Source: UBA12018 sp051656605
GTDB taxonomy: Bacteria > Bacteroidota > Bacteroidia > Bacteroidales > CAMTPD01
Length of the DNA stretch: 64,000 nucleotides
Reading direction: 5' to 3'
Assembly: GCA_051656605.1 (NCBI GenBank)
Contig: JBOGCF010000002.1
Coordinates: forward strand, 62,001 to 126,000
The notes beneath the pieces are model-generated. The model saw only the letters and a list, made by a program, of their open reading frames with translations. It searched no databases and was not told where the DNA came from. How positions within the stretch are numbered: the stretch's first letter is position 1; each line of letters opens with the position of its first letter. The translations under genes were made by a program, and so were the position numbers. Shown here piece after piece: positions 24,640 through 34,028 of the stretch.

Positions 24640-27600
24640 ATGGATATGAGAAAAGTAATCTTTACGATAGCGGGTACTCTTTTTATGGGACTACCAGCCT
24701 TGTTTGCACAAAAAGCGACAACGTCATCTTCCTATTCAACACAAGAACTTCAAACGTTGCTAGTTCAGTTGCGCGATTCGACGCAAAAAAACAAAGATCT
24801 ATTCGCAAAAGAATTGGCACCTCTCGAAAAGTTTGCCACGTCTTCTGTTACCGCGAATGTTGCAGAAAAGGCTTTGGCAAATTATTCGTTAGCATATCTC
24901 TATGCAACCTATTATAACAGCTCCGCGATGGGTATTATGCCTTTCAACAATACTACTGACGGAAGCATTCCGTTGCTTGCGCTTTCGCAAGAACAACTGA
25001 AGCAGAAAATAGAGTGGGCCATACAAGCGTCATTAAAGAATGAAGTAGAGCTTGGCGGGATTCACGTTGATGCTTTTCCGAAATTAATCACAAACATTCA
25101 GCAAAACAGCAACTTGCCCGATGTGTATACCTCGTTGTATGAATTCTTAATCACGCAAGACATTGCGTTGCTCAAGCAAATAGATGCCGATCGTTCACAG
25201 ATTATGAACTTGTATGACCGACTCATTGCTTTTGAAAAAAGTAACCAAGGCAATACCGCGGCTCTTATTCAAAGTGAACTAGATCGCTTAAACTTCGTCC
25301 TCAATACCACAAAAGGGAACAGAAAAGTCGCAAATCAACAGTATCGAAAAGCATTGGATGCATTGATCAAAACCTATGCCAATGATCCGTATATCATAAC
25401 TGCAATTGCTCAGAAAGCTCAAATGCTTCTAAGTGATTATAACATTCCCGAAAGTCAGAGTTGCAAAGAAGTATATGAATTATGCACCGCCGCTGTAGCT
25501 CGCTTTCCCAACAGTGATCAGATTGCATCGGTAAAACGAATCATCGATCAAATCACCATTCCGTATATTCAATCGCAGTTTCCGAGCCAACTTTATCCGG
25601 GACATGCTGCCTCTATTGATTTTTCATACCGCAATATAAACTCGTTTCGCGTGAATATCGAGCAGTTATCAATTGATGATAAAGCGCTTCGCCTTTCTTC
25701 ACTTATCGATACTTCGGCGATAAATAATACGGTTTCTGTTTATAATAAAGATATAACGTTACCACAAACGGCACCGTATTTGAAACAGACTTATACGTTG
25801 CCGCTGTCGTTGTCGCAAGAAGGGTATTATCGTATTACGATAACCGGTCCTGCCAATGATATGATTTCATCCGATTTCTTTACGGTGAGTAAAACGGCTT
25901 CTCTCTTCCGTCCGAGTCCTAATGACAACAAATCTCAATCGGGCGAAGTGGTGGCCGTCGATTGGCTTACCGGCAAACCGCTACGCAATGCCTTTCTGAT
26001 GCTTTACAATGAAAGCTCGTCAAAAGGGAGAGATGCTTTACAAGAAAAAGGTTCGGTCAAAGTTGATCGTAACGGCATTGCCGATTTTTATTTCGATGCA
26101 AAAGAGATCAATCGTTATCGCGTAACGGATGGCAAATCATACGCTTCGTTTCTTAATCCGCTCGACCGCTATTACGGAAATAACAATGCGCAAACAAAAT
26201 TGCGCAAGCAAGTGAGCTTGTTTACAGATCGAGCAGTGTATCGTCCGGGACAAACGGTTTCTTTCAAAGGAATTGTCTTTGAGTCGGATCAGTTAACTGC
26301 AAATGTGATAAAAGGAACAACCGGCGAACTCACAGTGAGTAGCAATAACGGATCTAAGATTTATACATATAACTATACGACGGACGACTTTGGCGGTTTC
26401 TCCGGTAGCTTTGCTCTACCGGCAGATATGCTCAATGGCTTTGTTACATTGAGCACTCCGGATGGTGCAACCTCTATACAAGTGCAAGCTTATAAGCGTC
26501 CAAACTTCTACATTGCTCTAAATCCTGATACATCTGTATACCAGGCCGGAGACTCTGTATTTGTAACGGGACAGGTACTTGCTTACAATGGTGTGACAAT
26601 GCCTAACTGCGCAATCAGTTATCAAGTAGACAAAGTCTCAATGGCTCGTTACTTTATTCAGGGACAAAATGAAGCGAATTTTGCTGCCGGTACTTTGCAA
26701 ACAGATGCTTCGGGCAACTTTAGAATCGGTATCAAAACCAAGAAAGAGGATGCAGAAGACACCGGTAGTTACTTCTGGCCAAAGGCAGTGTGGTATCAAT
26801 TCAATATAAATGCGACCGATATGGCCGGAGAGACTCAAACTGCAGATACACGAATTGCCGTGGGCAAGAACGCTCTCAATGTAAATACCGATCTTGCAGA
26901 ACTGATCGATAAAGAACGGATTCCGCAAACAACGATAAGCATTACCAATGCCAATGGTGAGTTGATTGCTGTAAACGGTACGATTAACATACAACAGGTT
27001 ACAAGTACTGAGCAATTTGACCGATACGGTGATTTATTAAATAGTATGCATAACGATAGCACGGTTCGCGTAGAAAAGTCGATCGTTCAAACGTTTCCTT
27101 TTACAAGTGGAAAACCGGTGGATCTGTCTTCGCTTGCAAACCTTAAGTCGGGATGTTATCAACTCACGATAGAAGCTAAAACAACAAACGGACTGGCAGC
27201 GCAAGAGGTGCGTCGCATTATGGTTTATAATCTGAAAGACGAACTGCCTCCTGCCAATCTAAAAGTTTGGATGGCTTCGATGAATACAAATGTTGTGCCC
27301 GGCAAATCGACGTGGATCACATTTGGTACCTATATGAAAGATGTGCATCTACTCTATGAAGTAGTAGCAAATGGCACTTACTTGAAACGAGACCGCGTGA
27401 CGTTGAGCAAAGAAAACCAACGCTTCGTGATTCCATATACTGCCGAAATGGGAAATGGAGCTGTCGTATACTTTACGTTTGTAAAAGAAGGAAAGGTATA
27501 TCAAGAGTCGGTTGTGATCAAACGCAAACAACCAGACAAAACACTGGCTGTGAAATTTGAATCCTTTACCGACAAAACAGTTCCCGGTGCAGAACTTACT

Positions 27601-30312
27601 TATACCATTCGCGTACAAAACCCGGATTCTACCGCGGCTGATGCTTCGCTTCTGGCCGGAATGTACGATGCAGCTCTGGATGTGTTTGCAACAAACAATT
27701 GGTCTATTGATCCACTTCAGTCGATACAAATATATCCTTCTACTTTCAACTCCGGGGTGATGTTTAACAACCAATATTTGCAAGCTTATGCTTCATTGCC
27801 CGAATATCGTAATTACATTGCGGCAAGATGGGTGTTTGATTGGAAAAACTATTTCACGCCCAACATGCTAGGAAGAAACCGATACCGGGCAATGCCTTTG
27901 CTTACTGCCGGATTTGCGAAGTCTGCCAACAACATGGTGGAAGAAGAGGCTATGATTACGACCGATATGGCACCTGCGCCGGCTCCAAAACCAATGCAGC
28001 CCAATAATATCAGGACGAATATGCTCGAAACCGCATTCTTTTATCCCGAACTCAAAACAGATAAAAAAGGAGAGGCTTCCTTCTCATTCAAAGTTCCGGA
28101 GGTTAACACCCGCTGGAAATTAATGTTGCTGGCAAATACCGCCTCAATGAATGTGGGTACTAAAACTGATTACATGGTTTCGTCGAAACAGTTAATGATA
28201 CAGCCAAACTGGCCTCGCTTTGTTCGTTCGGGTGATCTTGTGGATCTATCTGCCTTAGTTATTAACAACACTGTTGATAACTTATCGGGAACAACAACTT
28301 TACAAGTAACTGATGAGTCTGGTACTGTATTGAAAACGATTGATGTAATGGGGCAGAAGTTTGACTTGAAAGGAAATACTTCGCAAGTTGCAACTTGGCA
28401 ATTCCGAATCCCTAAAGGGACAAACTTCTTGATATTCAAAGCCATTGCTGATTCTAAGTTATACGCTGACGGAGAACAAGTGATCGTTCCGGTGCTACCT
28501 GAAGACTATGCTGTGACAAGTAGTAAACAGGTCTCTTTGAAAGCTGGTGAATCAATGGAGCTTCGATGGACCGACTTGTTGAAAAACACGGATCATATGC
28601 CAAACGGAATTGCAACGATCGAAGTTATTAACAACCCGGCATGGATGGCTGTAGAAGTATTGCCTTATTTGCAAGCTCACGATAATGACAACGCGATCTC
28701 TTTACTGGGTGCATTCTTTGCCGGTAAAACAGCAATGCAATTAATCGACTTTGTGCCGGGTATAAAGAGTCGGTTGGCTCAATTGAGTGCTACGACATCT
28801 GAAATGAAGCTGCAATCGAACTTAGCCAAAGGTGCTTTATTGACCGATCTGAATCTTCAATCTACGCCTTGGCTCAATGAGTCGAATCGAGAACTACAGC
28901 AGCGATTGGCTCTAAAGAATCTGCTGAATCGAAATATGCTTACTGCAAATTGTAATACAGCCATGCAGAAACTGATCGCTTTGCAAAATGAAGACGGCAG
29001 TATCTCTTGGTTTAAAAATATGCCGGGTGATATGTCTGTTACATTGTCTGTATTATATGGTATGGCGAGTCTGATTGATTTAAATGCTGTAGAATATGGC
29101 GAAGCCGAGAAGATGATGCAAATAAAAGCCTTGAACTATCTCGATAATGCGGTAAAGGGTCGATATGATCGCATCAAAGAGAAAGCAACCTATTCGCTTA
29201 CCGATGATATGCTTTTCTATTTATATGTAAGAAGTTTGTATCGCGATATTCCTGAAAACGGAGAAGCACGTGAGGCTATTCGTTTCTTTACTGCAAAAGC
29301 GGAAGAGAATTGGGCTACACAAGCTGTTGCCGATAAGGCAATGATTGCTCTTTTGATGCAGGCTAATGGCAAGAAAGAGCTTGCTCAAGCAATTGCACAA
29401 AACCTTATCGCAATCGCAACGGTGAACAGTTCGCTTGGCATGTACTGGAATAATCCAATGTATACAGGCGCGGAAGCTTTCTTATCCCCAATTTCGGTAC
29501 ACGTATTGGCTATGCATGCTTTGCAAACGATACGACCAGACGCATTCAACTTGAAAAAAGATTTGTTGATAACTTGGTTGATCCGACAAAAAGAAGTGCA
29601 GCAATGGCCTACCACACCGGCTACATTATCGGCTGTGTATGGTATCCTTACGAGTAGTTCTTTTACAGACAACAGTAGTCATGTCGATATTTCATGGGGA
29701 GATCAAAAGTATAGTTTCTCGGAAAGTAGTAATCAAACCGGCGTTATTCGCAATAAGATGCATGAGGATTCAAGGACTTCTTCTATCAATCGCATTACAG
29801 TTGCAAATACAGGAGGCAACATTGCTTGGGTAAATTTGTTTTATCAATACAATGTTCCGGTTGCTTCTATTGAGAAGAATAATTCTGAACTTTCTATTCG
29901 GAGGCATTTGTTTGTGAAACGATTTGCCGACAACAAACCCGAACTGATACCGCTAACTAAAGCAGGTAAGCTAAATAACGGGGATGTAATTGTAACCAAG
30001 CTTGAGATCTCTGCAGACAGAACGATGAATTATGTATGCATACGTGATTGGCGTTCGGGATGCTTAGAACCAGCTTCTTCGCAATCGGGATATAGCTTTG
30101 CCGGATCGATCGGATATTATCTCGATGTAAAAGACTTGTACACAAACATCTTTATTTCGGAATTACCTGCAGGAAAGCATGTAATTATGTTGGAATCATT
30201 TGTTTCCCGTCAAGGAGATTATCTTGCTGCTCCCGCAAGCATAGAATCCGTTTATGCGCCTCGCTTTGTAAACTATTCGCAAGGATTGCCAATTGATACG
30301 GATATGAAGTGA
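24640..30312 (+). CDS. Alpha-2-macroglobulin family protein without thioester motif
   Basis: A 1890-residue exported protein with a signal peptide ending near FAQ (residue 24). The N-terminal ~300 residues are helical. The macroglobulin (MG) domains follow, with the family signature LFTDRAVYRPGQTVSFKGIV near residue 528. The A2M domain (FYPELKTDKKGEASFSFKVP; NTRWKLMLLANTASMNVG) lies at about 1130-1180, and the alpha-alpha toroid after about 1340. The thioester motif C-x-E-Q is absent: the region after VLPYL reads QAHDNDNAISLL. It is therefore a thioester-less type. Bacterial A2Ms are thought to trap proteases in the periplasm, often with PbpC, which is not nearby. The gene sits between its own hairpins and is probably monocistronic. 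Confidence 0.85.
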   Translation: MDMRKVIFTIAGTLFMGLPALFAQKATTSSSYSTQELQTLLVQLRDSTQKNKDLFAKELAPLEKFATSSVTANVAEKALANYSLAYLYATYYNSSAMGIMPFNNTTDGSIPLLALSQEQLKQKIEWAIQASLKNEVELGGIHVDAFPKLITNIQQNSNLPDVYTSLYEFLITQDIALLKQIDADRSQIMNLYDRLIAFEKSNQGNTAALIQSELDRLNFVLNTTKGNRKVANQQYRKALDALIKTYANDPYIITAIAQKAQMLLSDYNIPESQSCKEVYELCTAAVARFPNSDQIASVKRIIDQITIPYIQSQFPSQLYPGHAASIDFSYRNINSFRVNIEQLSIDDKALRLSSLIDTSAINNTVSVYNKDITLPQTAPYLKQTYTLPLSLSQEGYYRITITGPANDMISSDFFTVSKTASLFRPSPNDNKSQSGEVVAVDWLTGKPLRNAFLMLYNESSSKGRDALQEKGSVKVDRNGIADFYFDAKEINRYRVTDGKSYASFLNPLDRYYGNNNAQTKLRKQVSLFTDRAVYRPGQTVSFKGIVFESDQLTANVIKGTTGELTVSSNNGSKIYTYNYTTDDFGGFSGSFALPADMLNGFVTLSTPDGATSIQVQAYKRPNFYIALNPDTSVYQAGDSVFVTGQVLAYNGVTMPNCAISYQVDKVSMARYFIQGQNEANFAAGTLQTDASGNFRIGIKTKKEDAEDTGSYFWPKAVWYQFNINATDMAGETQTADTRIAVGKNALNVNTDLAELIDKERIPQTTISITNANGELIAVNGTINIQQVTSTEQFDRYGDLLNSMHNDSTVRVEKSIVQTFPFTSGKPVDLSSLANLKSGCYQLTIEAKTTNGLAAQEVRRIMVYNLKDELPPANLKVWMASMNTNVVPGKSTWITFGTYMKDVHLLYEVVANGTYLKRDRVTLSKENQRFVIPYTAEMGNGAVVYFTFVKEGKVYQESVVIKRKQPDKTLAVKFESFTDKTVPGAELTYTIRVQNPDSTAADASLLAGMYDAALDVFATNNWSIDPLQSIQIYPSTFNSGVMFNNQYLQAYASLPEYRNYIAARWVFDWKNYFTPNMLGRNRYRAMPLLTAGFAKSANNMVEEEAMITTDMAPAPAPKPMQPNNIRTNMLETAFFYPELKTDKKGEASFSFKVPEVNTRWKLMLLANTASMNVGTKTDYMVSSKQLMIQPNWPRFVRSGDLVDLSALVINNTVDNLSGTTTLQVTDESGTVLKTIDVMGQKFDLKGNTSQVATWQFRIPKGTNFLIFKAIADSKLYADGEQVIVPVLPEDYAVTSSKQVSLKAGESMELRWTDLLKNTDHMPNGIATIEVINNPAWMAVEVLPYLQAHDNDNAISLLGAFFAGKTAMQLIDFVPGIKSRLAQLSATTSEMKLQSNLAKGALLTDLNLQSTPWLNESNRELQQRLALKNLLNRNMLTANCNTAMQKLIALQNEDGSISWFKNMPGDMSVTLSVLYGMASLIDLNAVEYGEAEKMMQIKALNYLDNAVKGRYDRIKEKATYSLTDDMLFYLYVRSLYRDIPENGEAREAIRFFTAKAEENWATQAVADKAMIALLMQANGKKELAQAIAQNLIAIATVNSSLGMYWNNPMYTGAEAFLSPISVHVLAMHALQTIRPDAFNLKKDLLITWLIRQKEVQQWPTTPATLSAVYGILTSSSFTDNSSHVDISWGDQKYSFSESSNQTGVIRNKMHEDSRTSSINRITVANTGGNIAWVNLFYQYNVPVASIEKNNSELSIRRHLFVKRFADNKPELIPLTKAGKLNNGDVIVTKLEISADRTMNYVCIRDWRSGCLEPASSQSGYSFAGSIGYYLDVKDLYTNIFISELPAGKHVIMLESFVSRQGDYLAAPASIESVYAPRFVNYSQGLPIDTDMK

Positions 30313-30340
30313 TTCTATAAGTAAGATATAGGAATATTAT

Positions 30341-30412
30341 TAACTTTGTTCGTATAAGAAGTTTTGCGATATATTTGACTCATCAAGGGGGTGAGATGTA
30401 TTCGCAAAACTT
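30341..30412 (+). promoter_or_regulatory. Putative -7 box and leader hairpin of the DUF1573 gene
   Basis: TAACTTTG (30341-30348) matches TAnnTTTG. An 11-bp perfect stem (30359-30369 with 30402-30412) follows, containing an inner CTCA/TGAG pairing. If the box is used, the hairpin is at the very 5' end of the mRNA; otherwise it may terminate the upstream gene. Confidence 0.5.
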
Positions 30413-30456
30413 TACTATTATCTTGATGTATAACTTAAATATGATAGATACATACT

Positions 30457-31530
30457 ATGAAGAGATTTGTATTAATGCTCGTAGCATTACTTTCTTTTAG
30501 CTCAATTTATGCACAAAATGGTGCAGTAATCTCTGTGGGTAACGCCATTCATGATTTTGGTATTATTGAAGAAAAAGGCGGACCAGTTGCACATGAATTT
30601 ATTATTACAAACGTGGGGAAAGCTCCTCTTGTAATTAATCGGGTCACGGCTTCATGTGGGTGTACTACACCTGAATGGACAAAGTCGCCAATTGCTCCCG
30701 GCAAAACCGGAGTTGTTAAGGCTACATATAATCCGGCAGGACGTCCCGGACCATTCAACAAAACAATATCTGTATACAGCAACGGAAAGCAAGGTGCTTT
30801 TATACTAAGTATCAAGGGTACTGTTGTTACGAATAAGCCTGACGGTAAACCAATGCTCTCATCTATTGGAAACTTAAAAATGAGCACGAATGATATTCTT
30901 TTTAATATCATCAACCCGGGAGAAGTAAGAGGAGAACGCATCTCTGTACAAAATGGTGGGAATAGCAACATGACTATCCAGTTTGGTTCAATGCCTAACT
31001 ACTTGAATGCTTCAGTTAATAATACATCTCTCGGAGCCAATGAGACTGGAGAGATTACTATTTTATATGATGGAAGTCTTGCTAAAACTCCGGGACGTAT
31101 CGTATCTCAAATACCTGTTACCATTACTCAAACTGGAAAACAACCTGTAAAGGGCTTTATCACTGTGAGAGCAAATGTGGTTAACACTTCTTCGAAGCTT
31201 ACAGCTGCCGAACTAGCGAATGCTCCTAAAGTAGAACTATCAACCTCTTTGATTGACTTGGGAACAGTGAGTAAATCGAAGTCTAAAGCTTCTCGCGATT
31301 TATCGGTTTCAAACAGCGGAAAGTCTCCTTTGATGATTTATTCATTGGTTGGTGATGATGATACAATTGAGGTAACTGGAGGCAAAAAAGAAATAAAACC
31401 GGGACAAGCTGCTACATTCAAAGTAACTGTAGATCCTAAAGGAGTAACGGGTTACACTGAAAAAACAGTTTACTTAATCACAAACGATCCTAAAGGTCCG
31501 GTTAGAATGATTCGTGTATATGTAAAATAG
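30457..31530 (+). CDS. DUF1573 domain protein (exported, two or three immunoglobulin-like repeats)
   Basis: A 357-residue protein with signal peptide MKRFVLMLVALLSFSSIYAQ. Residues ~25-125 are a typical DUF1573 domain: NAIHDFGIIEEKGGPVAHEF, then VTASCGCTTPEWTKSPIAPG and a strand ending in KGTVV. A second, diverged copy ends near residue 245. A third, starting LSTSLIDLGTVSKSKSKASR, ends the protein. The family is related to ASPM-SPD2-Hydin beta-sandwiches and is abundant in Bacteroidetes; its role is unknown. The SCGCTT cysteines are conserved in the family. meaB follows only 7 bp downstream, so the two are probably co-transcribed although functionally unrelated. Confidence 0.85.
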   Translation: MKRFVLMLVALLSFSSIYAQNGAVISVGNAIHDFGIIEEKGGPVAHEFIITNVGKAPLVINRVTASCGCTTPEWTKSPIAPGKTGVVKATYNPAGRPGPFNKTISVYSNGKQGAFILSIKGTVVTNKPDGKPMLSSIGNLKMSTNDILFNIINPGEVRGERISVQNGGNSNMTIQFGSMPNYLNASVNNTSLGANETGEITILYDGSLAKTPGRIVSQIPVTITQTGKQPVKGFITVRANVVNTSSKLTAAELANAPKVELSTSLIDLGTVSKSKSKASRDLSVSNSGKSPLMIYSLVGDDDTIEVTGGKKEIKPGQAATFKVTVDPKGVTGYTEKTVYLITNDPKGPVRMIRVYVK

Positions 31531-31537
31531 AAACAAA

Positions 31538-32665
31538 ATGATGGAACATCCCGAAAACGATCCGAATTATAAAGGATTGAAAGTGAATAAGGGAATTGAA
31601 ATGTTGCCTTCGGTTAACCCTTATCTAAAGTCTAGAAAGAAAGTGCAACGTCGTCACTTTACACCCGATCAATATGTTGAAGGTATTCTAAAGGGCGATA
31701 TTACGATATTGAGTCAGGCTGTTACACTTATTGAGAGCTCGAAACACGAACATCAAGTAATAGCTCAACAAGTTATTGAGAAATGTTTGCCGTACTCGGG
31801 CAAATCGGTGCGTATCGGTATTACGGGTGTACCCGGTGCAGGGAAAAGTACCTCGATCGATGCCTTTGGCATGCACTTGATCAAAGCAGGACGTAAACTT
31901 GCAGTCTTGGCGATTGACCCAAGTAGTGAACGTTCGAAAGGTAGTATCTTGGGAGATAAAACCCGAATGGAAGATTTATCACGAGAAAAAAACGCTTTTA
32001 TTCGCCCCTCTCCCTCTGCTGGTTCGCTTGGTGGTGTAGCGCGCAAAACCAGAGAAACGATCATCCTTTGCGAAGCTGCCGGCTTTGATACAATCTTTGT
32101 TGAAACCGTAGGAGTGGGACAAAGTGAAACAGCTGTCCATTCAATGGTAGATTTCTTCTTGCTTATTCAACTGGCAGGTACAGGAGATGAACTACAAGGC
32201 ATCAAAAGAGGTATTATGGAAATGGCTGATGGTATTATTATCAACAAAGCTGATGGTGATAATATTGACAAGGCTCGACTAGCAATGGCTCAATTCAAAA
32301 ATGCCTTACACCTCTTCCCTCCTACCGACTCCGGTTGGACACCTCAGGTTCTTACTTACTCAGGCTATTATGCGTTGGGGATAAAAGAGATCTGGGATAT
32401 GATTTATGAGTATGTCACCTTTACTAAAAAGAATGGTTACTTCGATCATAAACGAAGAGAACAGTCTAAATATTGGATGTATGAAAGCATCAACGAAGCA
32501 CTACGTGATAGCTTTTATAATAATCCAATCGTTTCGGCCGCTTTGCCGGATACGGAACAGCAGGTCTTGAATTCTGAAATAAGTTCCTTTATTGCTGCGA
32601 AACGAATGCTTGATATGTATTTGACTTCAATTACAGGAGCTAAAAGCAGTGAGGATGATATTTAA
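31538..32665 (+). CDS. meaB: Methylmalonyl-CoA mutase-associated GTPase
   Basis: A 375-residue G3E-family GTPase that protects and reloads the adenosylcobalamin enzyme methylmalonyl-CoA mutase, which Bacteroidales use in propionate formation. Walker A is GVPGAGKST near residue 100; IDPSSERSKGSILGDKTRM, FVETVGVGQSE and the guanine motif NKADGD are diagnostic for MeaB/ArgK. The mutase genes are not in this window. Two adjacent ATG codons open the frame; the first is given. A terminator hairpin lies immediately after the stop. Confidence 0.95.
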   Translation: MMEHPENDPNYKGLKVNKGIEMLPSVNPYLKSRKKVQRRHFTPDQYVEGILKGDITILSQAVTLIESSKHEHQVIAQQVIEKCLPYSGKSVRIGITGVPGAGKSTSIDAFGMHLIKAGRKLAVLAIDPSSERSKGSILGDKTRMEDLSREKNAFIRPSPSAGSLGGVARKTRETIILCEAAGFDTIFVETVGVGQSETAVHSMVDFFLLIQLAGTGDELQGIKRGIMEMADGIIINKADGDNIDKARLAMAQFKNALHLFPPTDSGWTPQVLTYSGYYALGIKEIWDMIYEYVTFTKKNGYFDHKRREQSKYWMYESINEALRDSFYNNPIVSAALPDTEQQVLNSEISSFIAAKRMLDMYLTSITGAKSSEDDI

Positions 32666-32669
32666 ATAA

Positions 32670-32713
32670 AAAACCCTTATTACACATTCGTAAGAATATG
32701 CAATAAGGGTTTT
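32670..32713. terminator. Hairpin terminator between convergent meaB and the Lrp-type gene
   Basis: Perfect 12-bp arms 32670-32681 and 32702-32713; A/T-runs at both ends suit termination on both strands. Confidence 0.85.
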
Positions 32714-32760
32714 CTTATTTTACTTGTTTACTCTAAAAATAACAAAGAACAGTATTGTTC

Positions 32761-33228
32761 TTATTCAGAGAAATCAATTGGCACTTGCTTTTTAAATGCT
32801 TCCTTGAATGAAATCAAAGACTCTGTGCGAGCCAACCCTAATGGTTGAAGCTTTTTGTGGATAATGTTTAGCAAATGCTGATTGTTTTTAGCATAGATCT
32901 TAATAAAAAGATCATACTGACCGGTAGTATAGTGGCATTCTACTACCTCAGGAATTCTCGATAGTTCTTCCACAACAGAATTAAACTGTCCAGGGTTTTG
33001 AAGATAAAGTCCTACATAGGCACATGTTTCAAATCCCACTTTGTTGTTGTCGAGAATAAATTCAGAACCTTTGATTACTCCTAAGTTTACGAGTTTCTGA
33101 ATTCTTTGATGAATGGCAGCTCCTGAAACATTGCACTCTCTCGCAACCTCCAAATATGGAATACGAGCGTTGCTAATAATGAGCTTCAATATTTTTTCAT
33201 CCAATTCATCTAATTGTTGATGTCGCAT
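32761..33228 (-). CDS. Lrp/AsnC-family transcriptional regulator
   Basis: A 155-residue protein. The N-terminal helix-turn-helix (DEKILKLIISNARIPYLEVA, then NVSGAAIHQRIQKLVNLGVI) is followed by an RAM ligand-binding domain (VEELSRIPEVVECHYTTGQY, then DLFIKIYAKN). It is the right length for the family, and the regulated genes and effector amino acid are unknown. It is divergent from the GNAT gene across 119 bp that contain the palindrome GTAAATTTAC, a possible shared operator. Confidence 0.92.
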   Translation of the reverse strand: MRHQQLDELDEKILKLIISNARIPYLEVARECNVSGAAIHQRIQKLVNLGVIKGSEFILDNNKVGFETCAYVGLYLQNPGQFNSVVEELSRIPEVVECHYTTGQYDLFIKIYAKNNQHLLNIIHKKLQPLGLARTESLISFKEAFKKQVPIDFSE

Positions 33229-33347
33229 ATCAATAGTGGATTGACTAAATGTTAATAGAATAAGAGCGCAAAGATACGTAAATATTATATTCTAGTGCTG
33301 CAAATAAAATGTAAATTTACAGAGATAAGAATCTAAAATTCACAATT

Positions 33348-33905
33348 ATGAATCATGAAAATGCAATTCGTTTAATCGATGTAAAACCATCAGACCAGCT
33401 CCTCCTCGTAAAAATAAAAGAAACCTATATCAATAGTTTTCCACCAGAAGAACGAAGAGATTATGACAAATTGATAGATTTGTTTCGACATAGCCATACA
33501 ATGCATATCTATGTATGCCAAACGGCTACTTTAGAATATGCTGGATTTATAACCTGCTGGAGGTTTGAAAAGTTTAGTTTTATTGAACATTTTGCTATCA
33601 ATTCGGAAGTTAGAAACGGTGGTATCGGGGCATTATTTCTAAAAGAAGTACTCAGAATACAGGATAAACCCGTTATTTTAGAAGCAGAAGAACCTCTCAA
33701 TGATCTTTGTAAAAGACGAATTGCTTTTTATGAACGCAACGGCTTCGTACAAGGAAATGTTCCATATTTTCAGCCACCGTATCGAAAAGGAGAACCCTCA
33801 GTTCCAATGGTGCTTCTATCGTATGGAAATATTAATCTTGAAAATGAATATGAAACAATTGTCCCTATCATATATACAGAAGTATATAATTACAATATAA
33901 AGTAA
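33348..33905 (+). CDS. GNAT-family N-acetyltransferase
   Basis: A 185-residue protein with the GNAT core: ETYINSFPPEERRDYDKLID, GFITCWRFEKFSFIEHFAIN (beta strands 3-4), the acetyl-CoA-binding stretch NGGIGALFLKEVLR, and FYERNGFV near residue 130. Substrate unknown. The last ~30 residues after VLLSYGN are a non-conserved AT-rich extension. It is divergent from the Lrp-type regulator. Confidence 0.85.
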   Translation: MNHENAIRLIDVKPSDQLLLVKIKETYINSFPPEERRDYDKLIDLFRHSHTMHIYVCQTATLEYAGFITCWRFEKFSFIEHFAINSEVRNGGIGALFLKEVLRIQDKPVILEAEEPLNDLCKRRIAFYERNGFVQGNVPYFQPPYRKGEPSVPMVLLSYGNINLENEYETIVPIIYTEVYNYNIK

Positions 33906-33918
33906 CTAGCTCAAAAAT

Positions 33919-34001
33919 CCCATTTATAAGATAAAACCAAGGTCTAATACATCGTACTTATCAACAGTTTGTTGATAACCTGGTGTAATCTAATAAATGG
34001 G
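33919..34001. terminator. Long imperfect hairpin between convergent GNAT and M20 genes
   Basis: Outer 9-bp arms (33919-33927 with 33993-34001) and inner 9-bp arms (33958-33966 with 33970-33978, 3-nt loop) are both perfect, with partial pairing between. No long T-tract follows. Confidence 0.5.
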
Positions 34002-34028
34002 ACCATTAGCTTAAGTTATACGAATCAA

